From NCBI RefSeq assembly GCF_040270295.1, contig NZ_JBELOE010000064.1: a DNA stretch of 64,000 nucleotides; one strand, 5' to 3'. Positions 8,682 through 16,556 of this stretch are shown piece after piece. Position numbers and translations under genes: made by a program. Below the pieces are notes generated by a model. The model was not told the DNA's origin. It worked only from the letters and a program-made list of their open reading frames with translations, and ran no database searches. This DNA comes from Catenovulum sediminis. GTDB taxonomy: Bacteria; Pseudomonadota; Gammaproteobacteria; Enterobacterales; Alteromonadaceae. The stretch's first letter is position 1. Each line of letters opens with the position of its first letter.

Positions 8682-9287
8682 TTAGCCGACAGCTTGCATA
8701 AATGAAATCACGTTTTTCGCAACCTCATCGATACGTTGTGATCTGTCCATGGCCATCTTTCGCAACGTTTGGTAAGCCTGATCTTCTGATAAGCCTTTGT
8801 TGTTCATTAGCATTCCTTTCGCTTTGTCTATCCATTTTCGGCCTTCTAATTTTCTTTTGGTTTCGTTAAGTTCATCTTTGAGGGACTGGACTTCACGAAA
8901 GCGTGCAATAGCGACTTGTAAGGTTGGCCCAACGTGGTGTGGTAATTTATCGCCAACAATATAAGCGTTGATTTTTGATTTCAACACTTTGTCTATCATA
9001 GCTTCATCAGAGAACTCGGTGAAGATCACCATAGGTTTCGGATCAATCTGGCTAACTATTGTTAAGCTGTGAATATTTTCATTACTCAGTCTGTCGACAT
9101 CTAAAATGATAACATCCGGTTCAACTTGATCGACAAGTTTTAAGATCGGCCCGTTTGTGAGCATGGGATAAACATCATACCCGCAGGTTAATAATGCGTT
9201 TTTTAAATCCCGGTCAAAGTGTTCTGTTTCAACCAGTAATAAGGCCTTCAAGCCGATGCTGCGGTGCGATTGATACTTACTTTGCAT
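8682..9287 (-). CDS. nasT: NasT-like ANTAR response regulator
   Basis: 201 residues. A receiver-like domain (about 13-130; EPDVIILDVDRL) is followed by a coiled linker and a C-terminal ANTAR RNA-binding domain (GRKWIDKAKGMLMNNKGLSEDQAYQTLRKMAMD). This is the architecture of NasT, which binds paired hairpins in nitrate-operon leaders and prevents termination. The nrtA leader about 4 kb away has a strong terminator with an overlapping hexaloop hairpin, a plausible target. The usual partner NasS, a cytoplasmic nitrate sensor related to NrtA, is not in the window. Confidence 0.85.
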   Translation of the reverse strand: MQSKYQSHRSIGLKALLLVETEHFDRDLKNALLTCGYDVYPMLTNGPILKLVDQVEPDVIILDVDRLSNENIHSLTIVSQIDPKPMVIFTEFSDEAMIDKVLKSKINAYIVGDKLPHHVGPTLQVAIARFREVQSLKDELNETKRKLEGRKWIDKAKGMLMNNKGLSEDQAYQTLRKMAMDRSQRIDEVAKNVISFMQAVG

Positions 9288-9594
9288 ATATTTAACTTAT
9301 GTTAACTGCTTCAGTGCTGTTTAAAGTTGAAAAGCAAAAAGTACGCCTAGTTTTATAACTTTTTAATGGTGAACGCTTGTTTATAAATTATATCTCTGAT
9401 TTTTATGGTTTTTTATTTTTTCGCATAGATCAGAGATGGTTGTAAATTTTTCGTTTGTAAAGTCGTTGAGAGCGTTATTGCACTTTCTTAGTGAGATACG
9501 CACATATACTGATCTAGCTTAAAGTATTATGGTTATGGATGAATAATAGATATCCGTTAGAGCGCGTCCTGCGATTAAATCCTGGAGATTAGCT
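9288..9594. other. intergenic region, no gene seen
   Basis: 307 A/T-rich bases between nasT and the DUF481 gene, both leftward. It should contain the nasT promoter. I see no convincing coding frame, repeat or strong hairpin. Confidence 0.5.
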
Positions 9595-10446
9595 TTAGAA
9601 GTTGTATACCAAAGTTATGGAATTCCGTTTATCCGAAGAACTGGTTCCGTCGCTTGAGTTACGTTTATTTAGAATAGCTGCTTTAAGTGCTAGTGAGCCG
9701 TTGACCTGCATTGTCAATGATGATTCAAAAGTAGATTTAGTATTGTAATCACCATCTTCTATTGAATACGCCGCTTTAAACTTTATTTCTTCAGTAATTT
9801 TTCTTTGATAAGTTGCTGCTGCACGCCAAATTAACTGGTTTCTTGCTTCTTCATCACCAATTATAGGGTTGCCACTGTCGTCTAAAATCAGGTTACCCGA
9901 GCCGTCAATTTGCTGGTTGTCAGCATTTACTTTTACTTTAACACTATCAAAACTGTAACCAGGACCAAAAGAAAGGTCTAAAAAGCCAGTATTAGAGTCT
10001 AGGAGACGCGTGTTATAACCCGTTGCAATTGAGGCTTGATAATGAAAATTAGAGAAGCGGTTTGATTCGTACGAGCCAAACGCTAGGATAGCGTCACCAT
10101 CTTCATTTACTTTATAGTTGGTTTGAACTGAGGTTGAGTATTTTTCTTTAGAAGTTACTTTTTCAGTGTATTGAACACCCGTTTCGTTATCCGTTAAGGT
10201 TACTTCGTCTTGTTTAAACAATGAATCAAATGAAAACTGGTTCCGAAATGATTCCGTTTCGTTTCCTACGTCTGCCTTGACGATAAATGAAGTCGATTCT
10301 GTATTACCGGAGGTCATGATATAGCCCAGCTCGACAGAAGCGACGAATTTTCCAAACTTTTCACTAGGTGTTTGTTTGCTCGCATACGCGCAGGGAAGTG
10401 CAAGAGCGCAGAGTAAAACACCTAATTTTATGTTGTTGTGTTTCAT
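9595..10446 (-). CDS. DUF481 outer membrane beta-barrel (YdiY-like)
   Basis: Reading from the ATG at 10446 gives 283 residues with a clean signal peptide (MKHNNIKLGVLLCALALPCAYA). An upstream ATG at 10491 would add 15 residues before it. The mature protein has VELGYIMTSGNTESTSF and alternating amphipathic strands ending NSITLVYNF, with a terminal aromatic residue as in outer membrane barrels. DUF481 proteins (E. coli YdiY type) are called salt- or acid-induced outer membrane proteins; the substrate is unknown. It stands downstream of the epimerase genes on the same strand but separated by about 100 bases. Confidence 0.8.
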   Translation of the reverse strand: MKHNNIKLGVLLCALALPCAYASKQTPSEKFGKFVASVELGYIMTSGNTESTSFIVKADVGNETESFRNQFSFDSLFKQDEVTLTDNETGVQYTEKVTSKEKYSTSVQTNYKVNEDGDAILAFGSYESNRFSNFHYQASIATGYNTRLLDSNTGFLDLSFGPGYSFDSVKVKVNADNQQIDGSGNLILDDSGNPIIGDEEARNQLIWRAAATYQRKITEEIKFKAAYSIEDGDYNTKSTFESSLTMQVNGSLALKAAILNKRNSSDGTSSSDKRNSITLVYNF

Positions 10447-10543
10447 ATTAAGGCAGCTTCGTTTTTTGCTTGTGATGATAAAAAGCGCCATTGTAATGAC
10501 TTGAGGTCAAACCACAACAACCTCCAAGCCATTTTTTTAATGG

Positions 10544-11551
10544 CTAAACTTTGTAGTAATTTCTGTACCAGTTAACAAATTTCTGAACGCCTTTAGAAAC
10601 AGTCACTTGTGGTTTATGACTCGTCACTTTTTCTAAATCTTCGGTATCCGCCCAGGTTTTGTATACATCACCGGGTTGCATCGGCATAAAGTTTTTCTTA
10701 GCTTCAATGCCAATTGCATCTTCAATAGCTTTGACAAAATCCATTAACTGAACAGGTGAACCATTGCCAATGTTGTATACCCGATAAGGTGCCGAGCTGT
10801 CTTTGGGAGAACCTTCTTCGGCTTTCCATTCGGTATTTTTAGTCGGGATATTTTTAGCCACACGTAAAATACCTTCTACGATATCGTCGATATAGGTAAA
10901 ATCACGTGCTAAGTTACCGTCGTTATAAATGTCTATCGGCTCACCATTTAAAATGGCTTTGGTAAACTTGAATAACGCCATATCTGGTCTGCCCCAAGGG
11001 CCATACACAGTAAAAAACCTTAATCCTGATGTTGGAATATCATACAGATGAGAGTAGGTGTGGCTCATTAACTCGTTGGCTTTTTTGGTTGCTGCGTATA
11101 AAGAGACCGGATGGTCAACTGAATCTTCAGTTGAGAAAGGCATCTTACTGTTTAAGCCATATACCGAGCTGGAAGATGCATATACAAGATGTTTAACATT
11201 ATTGTGTCTGCAACCTTCCAAAACGGATAAATGACCTACCATATTTGAGTCAGCGTACGCAAATGGATTGTCCAGTGAATATCGAACCCCAGCTTGAGCT
11301 GCGAGATGAATGACGATATCAAACTTGTGCTCTTTAAAAAGTTCAGCCATACCTTCTCGGTCGGCCAAATCCAATTGAAGAAAGTTAAAATGTTCAAATG
11401 GTTCTAATTCTTTTAATCGATCCCTTTTTAATTGTACTTCGTAATAGTCGTTCATGTTGTCGATGCCGACAACCTGATGTCCCGCATCTAACAAACGTCT
11501 AGAAGTAAAAAAACCGATAAATCCAGCTGCGCCTGTGACCAAATATTTCAC
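10544..11551 (-). CDS. UDP-glucuronate 4-epimerase-type SDR
   Basis: 335 residues of the extended short-chain dehydrogenase family. It has the NAD-binding GAAGFIGFF motif at the N-terminus, the YAATK catalytic Tyr-Lys pair (SLYAATKKANE), and the FFTVYGPWGRPDMALFKF segment typical of UDP-glucuronate 4-epimerases (LpsL/Gla type). It would interconvert UDP-GlcA and UDP-GalA for surface polysaccharides. It lies 29 bases downstream of galE on the same strand, so the two probably form an operon. Substrate specificity is inferred from motifs. Confidence 0.85.
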   Translation of the reverse strand: MKYLVTGAAGFIGFFTSRRLLDAGHQVVGIDNMNDYYEVQLKRDRLKELEPFEHFNFLQLDLADREGMAELFKEHKFDIVIHLAAQAGVRYSLDNPFAYADSNMVGHLSVLEGCRHNNVKHLVYASSSSVYGLNSKMPFSTEDSVDHPVSLYAATKKANELMSHTYSHLYDIPTSGLRFFTVYGPWGRPDMALFKFTKAILNGEPIDIYNDGNLARDFTYIDDIVEGILRVAKNIPTKNTEWKAEEGSPKDSSAPYRVYNIGNGSPVQLMDFVKAIEDAIGIEAKKNFMPMQPGDVYKTWADTEDLEKVTSHKPQVTVSKGVQKFVNWYRNYYKV

Positions 11552-11580
11552 GCGATTTCCTTAAAGCAAATTAGTTATTT

Positions 11581-12609
11581 TTATTCGGCGTCTTTGTAGC
11601 CATTTGGGTTTTGACTTTGCCAACGCCAGCTATCCTGACACATTCTATCTAATCCGAACTCGGCTGCCCAGTTTAAATCTTGCTTTGCAGCACTTGCGTC
11701 AGCATAACATGCAGCGACATCACCTGGACGGCGGTCGACAATTTCATATGCCACTTCTTTGCCGGACGCTTTTTCGAATGCTTTAACCATATCTAATACA
11801 GAATACCCAGTACCTGTACCCAAGTTGTAGGTAAAGACACCTTTTTCGTCTTGTATTTTTTCTAATGCTCGTAAATGTCCCAACGCCAAATCGACAACAT
11901 GTATATAATCCCGAACACCAGTACCGTCGTGGGTACTATAATCGCTGCCAAATACACTGAGCTTTTCACGGCGGCCTACAGCTACCTGGGTGATAAATGG
12001 CATCAGGTTATTCGGAATACCGTTTGGATCTTCGCCAATTAAACCCGAATCATGCGCGCCAATTGGATTGAAGTAGCGTAAAATAACGATTTTCCATTCA
12101 GGATCAGATTCAGCAAGATCGCGCAAAATTTCTTCAATCATTAATTTAGAGTGCCCATAGGCATTAGTTGGAATACCTGTTGGCATAGATTCAACTAAAG
12201 GCAATGCTTGTGGATCGCCATAAACTGTTGCTGATGAGCTAAAGACAATTGATTTAACATTATGTTTGGCCATAACTTGGCACAAGTTAATGGTGCCCGT
12301 AACATTGTTATGGTAATAAGTGAGCGGTATTTGTGTACTTTCACCAACTGCTTTTAATCCGGCAAAATGAATGACTGCATCAATTTGGTGCTCTGTGAAG
12401 ATTTTATCCAATGCGGCTTCATCTAAAATATCAGCTTGATAGAAAGTCAGGTCTTTACCTGTGATTTTTTTTACTCGATTGAGCGCTTCAGGGGAAGCAT
12501 TTGCTAAGTTATCGACTACGATGACTTGGTCGTCTTGTTTTAGTAGCTCTAAAACGGTGTGGCTGCCGATGTAACCCGCGCCACCTGTAACTAAAATTGT
12601 TGAACTCAT
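11581..12609 (-). CDS. galE: UDP-glucose 4-epimerase
   Basis: 342 residues, the usual GalE length. It has the GGAGYIGSHTVLELL nucleotide-binding motif, the SSSATVYGD segment, NAYGHSKLMIEEIL with the catalytic Tyr-Lys, and RYFNPIGAHDSGLIGEDPNG, a typical GalE signature. It interconverts UDP-glucose and UDP-galactose (Leloir pathway and polysaccharide precursors). It is the first gene of a two-gene leftward operon with the UDP-glucuronate epimerase and is divergent from the nitrate cluster. Confidence 0.95.
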   Translation of the reverse strand: MSSTILVTGGAGYIGSHTVLELLKQDDQVIVVDNLANASPEALNRVKKITGKDLTFYQADILDEAALDKIFTEHQIDAVIHFAGLKAVGESTQIPLTYYHNNVTGTINLCQVMAKHNVKSIVFSSSATVYGDPQALPLVESMPTGIPTNAYGHSKLMIEEILRDLAESDPEWKIVILRYFNPIGAHDSGLIGEDPNGIPNNLMPFITQVAVGRREKLSVFGSDYSTHDGTGVRDYIHVVDLALGHLRALEKIQDEKGVFTYNLGTGTGYSVLDMVKAFEKASGKEVAYEIVDRRPGDVAACYADASAAKQDLNWAAEFGLDRMCQDSWRWQSQNPNGYKDAE

Positions 12610-12903
12610 AATTCCGCCGTCAGGTTATAATTGTTGATCCATATATGTTTATTGAAGTTTCATCAATCTGCGACGCAGTTTACCTAACTTTGTAGCAGAA
12701 GGCGACGTAATCTTAACCAATTATCGCCCTTAAGTAAAACGTTTAACCCGTCGCTTGACTGAAAACAACGCCAGACTTTCACAATTTTTATAACTGGAGT
12801 TTTAGGTGCAAGATTAGAATTTAAATTGCACTGAATTAGTGATTTAAAGGATTAAAATTATATTGATTGAATTTAACTTATTGATATTAAATTAAAAATA
12901 AAG

Positions 12904-12919
12904 TTGGCACGTTGATTGA
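12904..12919 (+). promoter_or_regulatory. possible sigma-54 promoter of nrt operon
   Basis: TTGGCACG-N4-TTGA. The -24 half is perfect. The -12 half has GA where the invariant GC is expected, at the right N10 spacing, so it is weaker than the two elements before nasA and cobA. Possible NtrC half-sites (AGGTGCA near 12805, TTGCAC near 12826) lie 80-100 bases upstream. Confidence 0.45.
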
Positions 12920-12940
12920 ATGTAACTTAAGTGTCGAGTT

Positions 12941-12995
12941 AATGCGCTGTTGCATTTAAAGATTAAAACGAAAATTTGAATTGGCACAGAAGCCC
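12941..12995 (+). promoter_or_regulatory. candidate ANTAR (NasT) leader hairpins
   Basis: Two small hairpins with 6-base loops precede the terminator. P1 is AATGC-GCTGTT-GCATT at 12941-12956. P2 is GGC-ACAGAA-GCC at 12983-12994. The P2 loop has A at position 1 and G at position 4, as the ANTAR target motif requires. The P1 loop has the G but not the A. The right arm of P2 overlaps the left arm of the terminator, so the two should exclude each other. Confidence 0.5.
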
Positions 12996-13043
12996 ACTCC
13001 GATAGTTTTTCGAAAGAGAGACTGTCGGAGTGGGTTTTTTTTT
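12993..13043 (+). terminator. leader terminator (attenuator) before nrtA
   Basis: CCCACTCCGAT... pairs with ...GTCGGAGTGGG through a stem of about 19 bp including G-U pairs, closed by a GAAA tetraloop and followed by nine T. It ends 18 bases before the nrtA start, so without antitermination the operon would be shut off. This fits control by the NasT-like protein. Confidence 0.85.
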
Positions 13044-13061
13044 GGGAAATTGGAGAGATAT

Positions 13062-14450
13062 ATGAAATTTAACACTTCGCTTATTAAGGCAAGTTTCAAG
13101 ACGTTGGCAGTTTCTGTGTCAGTCGCTGCAAGTATCATTGCATCACCTGTAAGTGCGCAGGATGTAGGATGGCCTGAAAAGGAAGAACTTAAATTTGGCT
13201 TTATCAAATTAACAGATATGGCACCTTTAGCGGTCGCTTACGAAAAAGGATATTTTGAAGATGAAGGTTTATACGTCACATTAGAAGCGCAAGCAAACTG
13301 GAAGGTTTTATTAGACCGAGTAATCGATGGCCAGTTAGACGGCGCGCACATGTTAGCGGGCCAACCTTTGGGTGCGACCATTGGTTTTGGTACCAAAGCC
13401 GACATCATTACCGCTTTTAGTATGGATTTGAACGGTAATGGTATTACCGTTTCAACCGAAGTGTGGAAAGAAATGAAAAAGAATATTCCGCATAAAGACG
13501 GCAAGCCAGTTCACCCAATAAAAGCTGATTATTTAAAGCCGGTAGTTGATAAGTACCGTGAACAAGGCAAGCCTTTTAACATGGGCATGGTATTCCCGGT
13601 ATCTACGCATAACTATGAATTACGTTATTGGCTGGCCGCGGGGGGCATCCACCCGGGTTATTATGCGCCGCACAAAGGCGACACTTCAGGTAAATTGCAA
13701 GCTGAAGCGCTGTTATCTGTTACACCTCCACCGCAAATGCCTTCTACATTAGAAGCTGGCACTATCTATGGTTACTGTGTAGGTGAGCCATGGAACCAAC
13801 AAGCGGTATTTAAAGGTATTGGTGTGCCGGTTATTACCGATTACGAAATCTGGAAGAACAATCCGGAAAAAGTTTTTGGTGTCAGTAAAGGTTGGGCAGA
13901 TAAATACCCAAATACCCATATTCGCGTGGTTAAAGCTATGATCAGAGCCGCTATGTGGTTAGATGCTAACGATAATGCGAATCGCCCCGAAGCGGTCAAA
14001 ATCTTATCTAAGAGCCAATATGTTGGTGCTGATTATGATGTTATCGCAGCCAGTATGACAGGAACGTTCGAGTATGAAAAAGGCGATAAACGTGAAGTGC
14101 CTGATTTCAATGTATTCTTCCGTTATAACGCGACTTATCCGTTTTACTCTGATGCCATCTGGTACTTAACACAAATGCGTCGTTGGGGGCAGATTTCAGA
14201 AGCAAAACCGGATAGTTGGTATATGGATATCGCGAAAAAAGTATATCGTCCAGACATTTATGCGCAAGCTGCTAAAGCATTGATTAAAGAAGGTAAAGCG
14301 AAGGCTTCTGAATTTCCTAATTTTGCGACAGAGACTGGTTATAAACCACCGCAGAAAGAGTTCATTGACAACGTCGTTTATGACGGCACTAAACCAAACG
14401 CTTATTTAGAGCAATTTAAAATCGGTTTAAAAGGTGATACTCAACTTTAA
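13062..14450 (+). CDS. nrtA: nitrate ABC transporter substrate-binding protein
   Basis: From the ATG at 13062 (ribosome site GGAGAG) the protein has 462 residues and a Sec-type signal peptide ending PVSAQD. A longer frame from 12981 would run through the terminator and is rejected. The mature part matches the NrtA/CmpA family: KFGFIKLTDMAPLAVAYEKG, ANWKVLLDRVIDGQLDGAHML and GYCVGEPWNQQAV. It binds nitrate (or nitrite) in the periplasm and delivers it to the permease encoded next. Two hairpins after its stop probably lower expression of the permease relative to the binding protein. NasS is a relative, but this protein is exported, so it is the transporter subunit. Confidence 0.9.
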   Translation: MKFNTSLIKASFKTLAVSVSVAASIIASPVSAQDVGWPEKEELKFGFIKLTDMAPLAVAYEKGYFEDEGLYVTLEAQANWKVLLDRVIDGQLDGAHMLAGQPLGATIGFGTKADIITAFSMDLNGNGITVSTEVWKEMKKNIPHKDGKPVHPIKADYLKPVVDKYREQGKPFNMGMVFPVSTHNYELRYWLAAGGIHPGYYAPHKGDTSGKLQAEALLSVTPPPQMPSTLEAGTIYGYCVGEPWNQQAVFKGIGVPVITDYEIWKNNPEKVFGVSKGWADKYPNTHIRVVKAMIRAAMWLDANDNANRPEAVKILSKSQYVGADYDVIAASMTGTFEYEKGDKREVPDFNVFFRYNATYPFYSDAIWYLTQMRRWGQISEAKPDSWYMDIAKKVYRPDIYAQAAKALIKEGKAKASEFPNFATETGYKPPQKEFIDNVVYDGTKPNAYLEQFKIGLKGDTQL

Positions 14451-14463
14451 TCTCAAATTGGTG

Positions 14464-14525
14464 ACTGTTTGCCTACCAGCTGATATGGCAAACAGTTCAA
14501 CTCATTTCGGCGGCAGAGTTGTCGC
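14464..14525 (+). promoter_or_regulatory. two hairpins between nrtA and nrtB
   Basis: ACTGTTTGC (14464-14472) pairs with GCAAACAGT (14488-14496). A second stem, GGCG/CGCC, spans about 14509-14525. There is no T-run. This is typical of an intercistronic stabiliser or partial terminator that keeps the binding protein more abundant than the membrane parts. Confidence 0.55.
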
Positions 14526-14558
14526 CGTCAATTGGCAGCGATGTTAGGAGTTAGGAAT

Positions 14559-15554
14559 ATGTTAAAAGAAGCAACCATGGCGAAAGTCACCGCACTCGAT
14601 TTTAAAAAGACGTTGAGTAGCGATTTTGCCAAACAAATATTAACGGCCGTGCTATTGCCTTTTATCGGGTTAATCGTTTTTTTATTACTTTGGGCCTCTA
14701 CAGCAAAAAATATCGATACTTCATTAGGCGAGTTTCCAGGACCTGCGCAGGTTTATAGTCAGGCAGGCACGTTAATAACAGAACATTTTGCCGAACGCGA
14801 AAAAGCAGAAGCATTTTACGAGCGCCAGCGTGAGCGAAACGAAGCGCGTATGAAGGTTGACCCAACTTATCAACCTAAGATAAGAGACTATACGGGTAAA
14901 GCCACTTTCTTTGATCAAATCTGGACCAGTTTATATACAGTGATGGTTGGGTTTATTATTGCGTCTGTGATCGCAGTACCCATTGGCATTGCTTGTGGGT
15001 TAAGCCAAAAGACCTATTCTGCAATCAATCCGCTTATTCAGATTTTTAAACCTGTTTCTCCGTTAGCCTGGTTACCATTGGTCACTATGGTTGTTAGTGC
15101 TGTGTATGTAACGGACGATCCGATGTTTTCAAAATCTTTCTTAACCTCTGCTTTAACTGTGACTTTATGCTGTTTATGGCCAACTTTAATCAATACGGCT
15201 GTTGGCGTATCTAATATCAGTCAAGATTTAGTTAACGTCAGTCGAGTCTTGCGCTTAAGCAAATTAGCGCACGTATTTAAAATTGTAATGCCTTCTTCCA
15301 TTCCGATGATCTTTACCGGTTTACGTTTATCTTTAGGTATCGGCTGGATGGTTTTGATTGCGGCGGAAATGCTCGCACAAAACCCGGGTTTAGGTAAATT
15401 TGTATGGGATGAATTCCAAAATGGTAGTTCTGATTCATTGGCGCGCATTATGGTGGCGGTGTTAGTGATTGGTGTGATTGGTTTTATGCTCGACCGCTTA
15501 ATGTTGATGATTCAACGATTTGTTAGCTGGGATAAAAACGCCGTATTGCGATAA
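14559..15554 (+). CDS. nrtB: nitrate ABC transporter permease
   Basis: 331 residues from the ATG at 14559, chosen because an AGGAG-type ribosome site lies just upstream; starts at 14541 or 14577 are possible. Several membrane segments are visible (TAVLLPFIGLIVFLLLW, TVMVGFIIASVIAVPIGIA). The permease EAA-like loop (RVLRLSKLAHVFKIVMPSSIPMIFTGLRLSLGIGW) contacts the ATPase. Members of the NrtB/SsuC/TauC family form the inner membrane channel. An insertion of about 60 charged residues (EREKAEAFYERQRERNEAR) follows the first membrane segment and is probably periplasmic. Confidence 0.9.
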   Translation: MLKEATMAKVTALDFKKTLSSDFAKQILTAVLLPFIGLIVFLLLWASTAKNIDTSLGEFPGPAQVYSQAGTLITEHFAEREKAEAFYERQRERNEARMKVDPTYQPKIRDYTGKATFFDQIWTSLYTVMVGFIIASVIAVPIGIACGLSQKTYSAINPLIQIFKPVSPLAWLPLVTMVVSAVYVTDDPMFSKSFLTSALTVTLCCLWPTLINTAVGVSNISQDLVNVSRVLRLSKLAHVFKIVMPSSIPMIFTGLRLSLGIGWMVLIAAEMLAQNPGLGKFVWDEFQNGSSDSLARIMVAVLVIGVIGFMLDRLMLMIQRFVSWDKNAVLR

Positions 15555-15612
15555 ACACCCTATCCACGGATAACAAAAGATAATTAAGCACAGAATTTAC
15601 GAGGAATTAAAA

Positions 15613-16464
15613 ATGAACGAATTAGACAAAAAGCACTTAGAACTAACCCGCGTTGGAATCGAATTCCCGACGCCTAAAGGGCCATTTTGCGCATTGAAAG
15701 ATGTCGATCTTAAAATTGCCAAAGGCGAGTTTGTGTCACTTATTGGTCACTCAGGCTGCGGTAAATCAACCGTTTTAAATATAGTCGCAGGTTTATATCA
15801 GGCGACTTCCGGGGGCGTGTTATTAGATAATAAAGAAGTCAATGAACCCGGGCCAGAGCGCGCGGTTGTCTTCCAAAACCATTCGTTGTTACCTTGGCTA
15901 ACTGCCTACGAAAATGTTGAGTTGGCGGTTAAACAAGTATTTGCTAAAAAAATGAACAAACAAGAAATGAAAGAGTGGGTTAATCATAATCTTGAATTAG
16001 TGCATATGACACACGCCGCGCACAAAAGACCCGATGAAATTTCAGGTGGTATGAAACAGCGTGTCGGTATTGCGCGCGCACTGGCGATGCAGCCCAAAGT
16101 TTTGTTAATGGATGAGCCTTTTGGTGCACTAGATGCATTAACGCGTGCGCATTTGCAAGATTCGTTAATGGAGATCCATGCTGAACTTGGCAATACGGTT
16201 ATCATGATTACCCATGATGTGGATGAAGCGGTATTGTTGTCCGATCGTATTGTGATGATGACAAATGGCCCATCCGCGACGGTCGGTGAAATTTTAGATG
16301 TTACACTACCTCGCCCGCGTGAACGATTGGCTTTAGCGGACAATCCTGAATATAACCATTATCGACATGAAGTTTTGACTTTCTTATACGAAAAACAACG
16401 AAAAGTTGAAAATGTCAGTACAAAAAAAGCGAGCGGATCGAAGAAGGGTAAAGAAGTGGCATAG
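15613..16464 (+). CDS. nrtC: nitrate ABC transporter ATPase
   Basis: 283 residues with Walker A GHSGCGKST, a Q-loop (VVFQNHSLLPWL), signature ISGGMKQRVGIARAL, Walker B VLLMDEPFGALDALT and the H-loop ITHDVDEA. It is a single-domain NrtD/SsuB-type ATPase; the fused NrtA-like domain found in cyanobacterial NrtC is absent. It drives nitrate import together with the two preceding genes. A GAGG ribosome site lies before the ATG. The C-terminal tail is Lys/Ser-rich. Confidence 0.9.
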   Translation: MNELDKKHLELTRVGIEFPTPKGPFCALKDVDLKIAKGEFVSLIGHSGCGKSTVLNIVAGLYQATSGGVLLDNKEVNEPGPERAVVFQNHSLLPWLTAYENVELAVKQVFAKKMNKQEMKEWVNHNLELVHMTHAAHKRPDEISGGMKQRVGIARALAMQPKVLLMDEPFGALDALTRAHLQDSLMEIHAELGNTVIMITHDVDEAVLLSDRIVMMTNGPSATVGEILDVTLPRPRERLALADNPEYNHYRHEVLTFLYEKQRKVENVSTKKASGSKKGKEVA

Positions 16465-16501
16465 TTCCTGCTTAGACCAATTAGGTATCACTGTTGATAT
16501 A

Positions 16502-16525
16502 GAAAAGCCGGCTGAACGGCTTTTC
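16502..16525 (+). promoter_or_regulatory. hairpin between transporter and reductase genes
   Basis: GAAAAGCCG and CGGCTTTTC form a perfect 9-bp stem with a 6-base loop GCTGAA. Only a short, broken T-tract follows, so read-through into the reductase gene is likely. The hexaloop has G at position 4 but not A at position 1, so it is only a weak ANTAR candidate. Confidence 0.5.
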
Positions 16526-16556
16526 GCGTTTCCAGGCACAGTTGCAGGAGGATATT

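Noticed and set aside
12981..13061. N-terminal extension of nrtA
   Set aside because: The extension is encoded by the leader terminator hairpin; the ATG at 13062 has a ribosome site and gives a normal signal peptide.
13062..14450. NrtA homologue as the missing NasS sensor
   Set aside because: It has a clear signal peptide and is followed by permease and ATPase genes, so it is the transport protein; NasS is cytoplasmic.
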